NCBI RefSeq assembly: GCF_009870125.1 | Contig: NC_046679.1 | Span: 28,334,001 to 28,398,000 of the forward strand | Length of the DNA stretch: 64,000 bases | Direction of reading: 5' to 3' | Origin: Drosophila pseudoobscura | Lineage: Eukaryota > Arthropoda > Insecta > Diptera > Drosophilidae | In this document: piece after piece, positions 63,340-64,000 of the stretch | Layout of the letters: each line of letters opens with the position of its first letter | Numbering within the stretch: the first letter of the stretch is position 1 | The notes under the pieces: model-generated | The model's database searches: none | The model's input: the letters and a program-made list of their open reading frames with translations, nothing else | Told to the model about the DNA's origin: nothing | Made by a program: the position numbers and the translations under genes

Positions 63340-63362
63340 TACATTCCCCTAAGCGAAAGGAT
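63340..63362 (+). repeat. Dispersed repeat with TTCCCCTAAGCGAAAGG, copy 3 (partial)
   Basis: ATTCCCCTAAGCGAAAGGAT is almost identical to the core of copy 1 at 54136. The CTTTCACTGG half is not visible here. Confidence 0.5.
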
Positions 63363-64000
63363 CTTCAGCGAGCCTCTCTGCCACGCCTCCGATTCTACAG
63401 CAAAACCCCTCGATATCTATATCTATATCAATATAAAAGCTAGTATTAATGTCTGAATAAAAAACTGATACGACTGATACAACAATTTGGATGCCGTTGC
63501 CATTCCGCGTCGCCAGGCGCGTCTCTAGGGGCGAAATGTTTGACCAAATGACAAACTGACAGAGTGAGTGATGAGAATCAATAAAAACGTTCGCAATCCA
63601 TAAAAAAAACACACACACACACACAAGCCTCTGTGTATGTATAAATGAACATTGCCTTATCATTATTAAAATATGAAAAAAAAAGAAATTTGAATTACAT
63701 ATTGACTTATCAGCGTTTGTCGGGGCAGGGGCATCTGTGTTGGTTCAATTTTTTTCTCTTCTTTTTTTTACCTCTTCATGTGGAATAAATGTGTATATTC
63801 CACAGATAAGTATTGCCCCCGATGTTTACCTCGTCAACAGTTTTGCATTTTTCTTTATAGAATATATGTATGTATATTTTTAATTTTAATCAAAAATCTA
63901 CAACATCTGAAACTATCTGTGTCTGTCTGGCTTTATGGGATTCGGGTTTAAAGATCAGCAAAGCAAACTCTTATCAATGTTTGTTTCGCTTTGTGGAGGA
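63363..64000. other. Non-coding DNA to the window edge
   Basis: It contains (ATATCT)n near 63411-63428 and an (AC)n tract at 63607-63625. No gene was recognised. Confidence 0.4.

Noticed and set aside
1..64000. tRNA, rRNA or CRISPR features
   Set aside because: I found no tRNA B-box with matching A-box, no rRNA-like sequence and no regularly spaced direct repeats with unique spacers. CRISPR is not expected in an insect nuclear genome.

Overview
The window is nuclear DNA from a Drosophila species. The evidence is short (60-90 nt) GT-AG introns, TATA/Inr promoters, AATAAA signals, CAG/CAA-rich transcription-factor exons and AT-rich spacers. A degenerate element at 28.1-28.8 kb resembles, from memory, the ISY/ISX-type Helitron-derived repeats of the obscura group, so I favour an obscura-group fly. 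That needs a database search.

Layout, left to right. (1) 1-3.4 kb: 3' end of a furin-type proprotein convertase (probably Fur1), + strand, with a partial Cys-rich region, a transmembrane helix and an acidic tail. (2) 4.2-6.3 kb: a secreted glycoside hydrolase family 31 enzyme matching tobi (target of brain insulin). (3) 6.4-10.45 kb, - strand: a CEP120-family centriole protein with C2-like domains and a C-terminal coiled coil; its 3' end overlaps that of tobi. (4) 11.9-14.35 kb, + strand: two tandem secreted AA15-type lytic polysaccharide monooxygenases. (5) 18.4-31.7 kb, - strand: capicua (cic), an HMG-box repressor of the RTK/Ras/ERK pathway. I could reconstruct both isoforms, and every exon junction is consistent in phase: a short form (Cic-S, about 1932 aa) from a 55-nt first exon at 25879-25933, and a long form (Cic-L, about 2641 aa) starting at 31567. 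(6) 31.7-64 kb: more than 32 kb with no convincing coding gene. It is probably upstream intron or intergenic DNA of cic and holds simple repeats, minisatellites, a MITE, an INE-1-like fragment and several uncatalogued dispersed repeats.

The genes do not form one pathway. tobi and the LPMO pair are secreted carbohydrate-active enzymes whose promoters share GATA-type TGATAAG/CTTATCA sites, which suggests common midgut or fat-body expression. Fur1, CEP120 and cic are unrelated neighbours. From memory, Fur1/tobi and cic lie in different cytological regions (about 96D and 92D) of melanogaster 3R, so a rearrangement junction may lie between them here.

I found no new multi-gene system. The most useful observations are the cic isoform architecture with leader uORFs, the unresolved start of the CEP120 gene, and several local repeat families.
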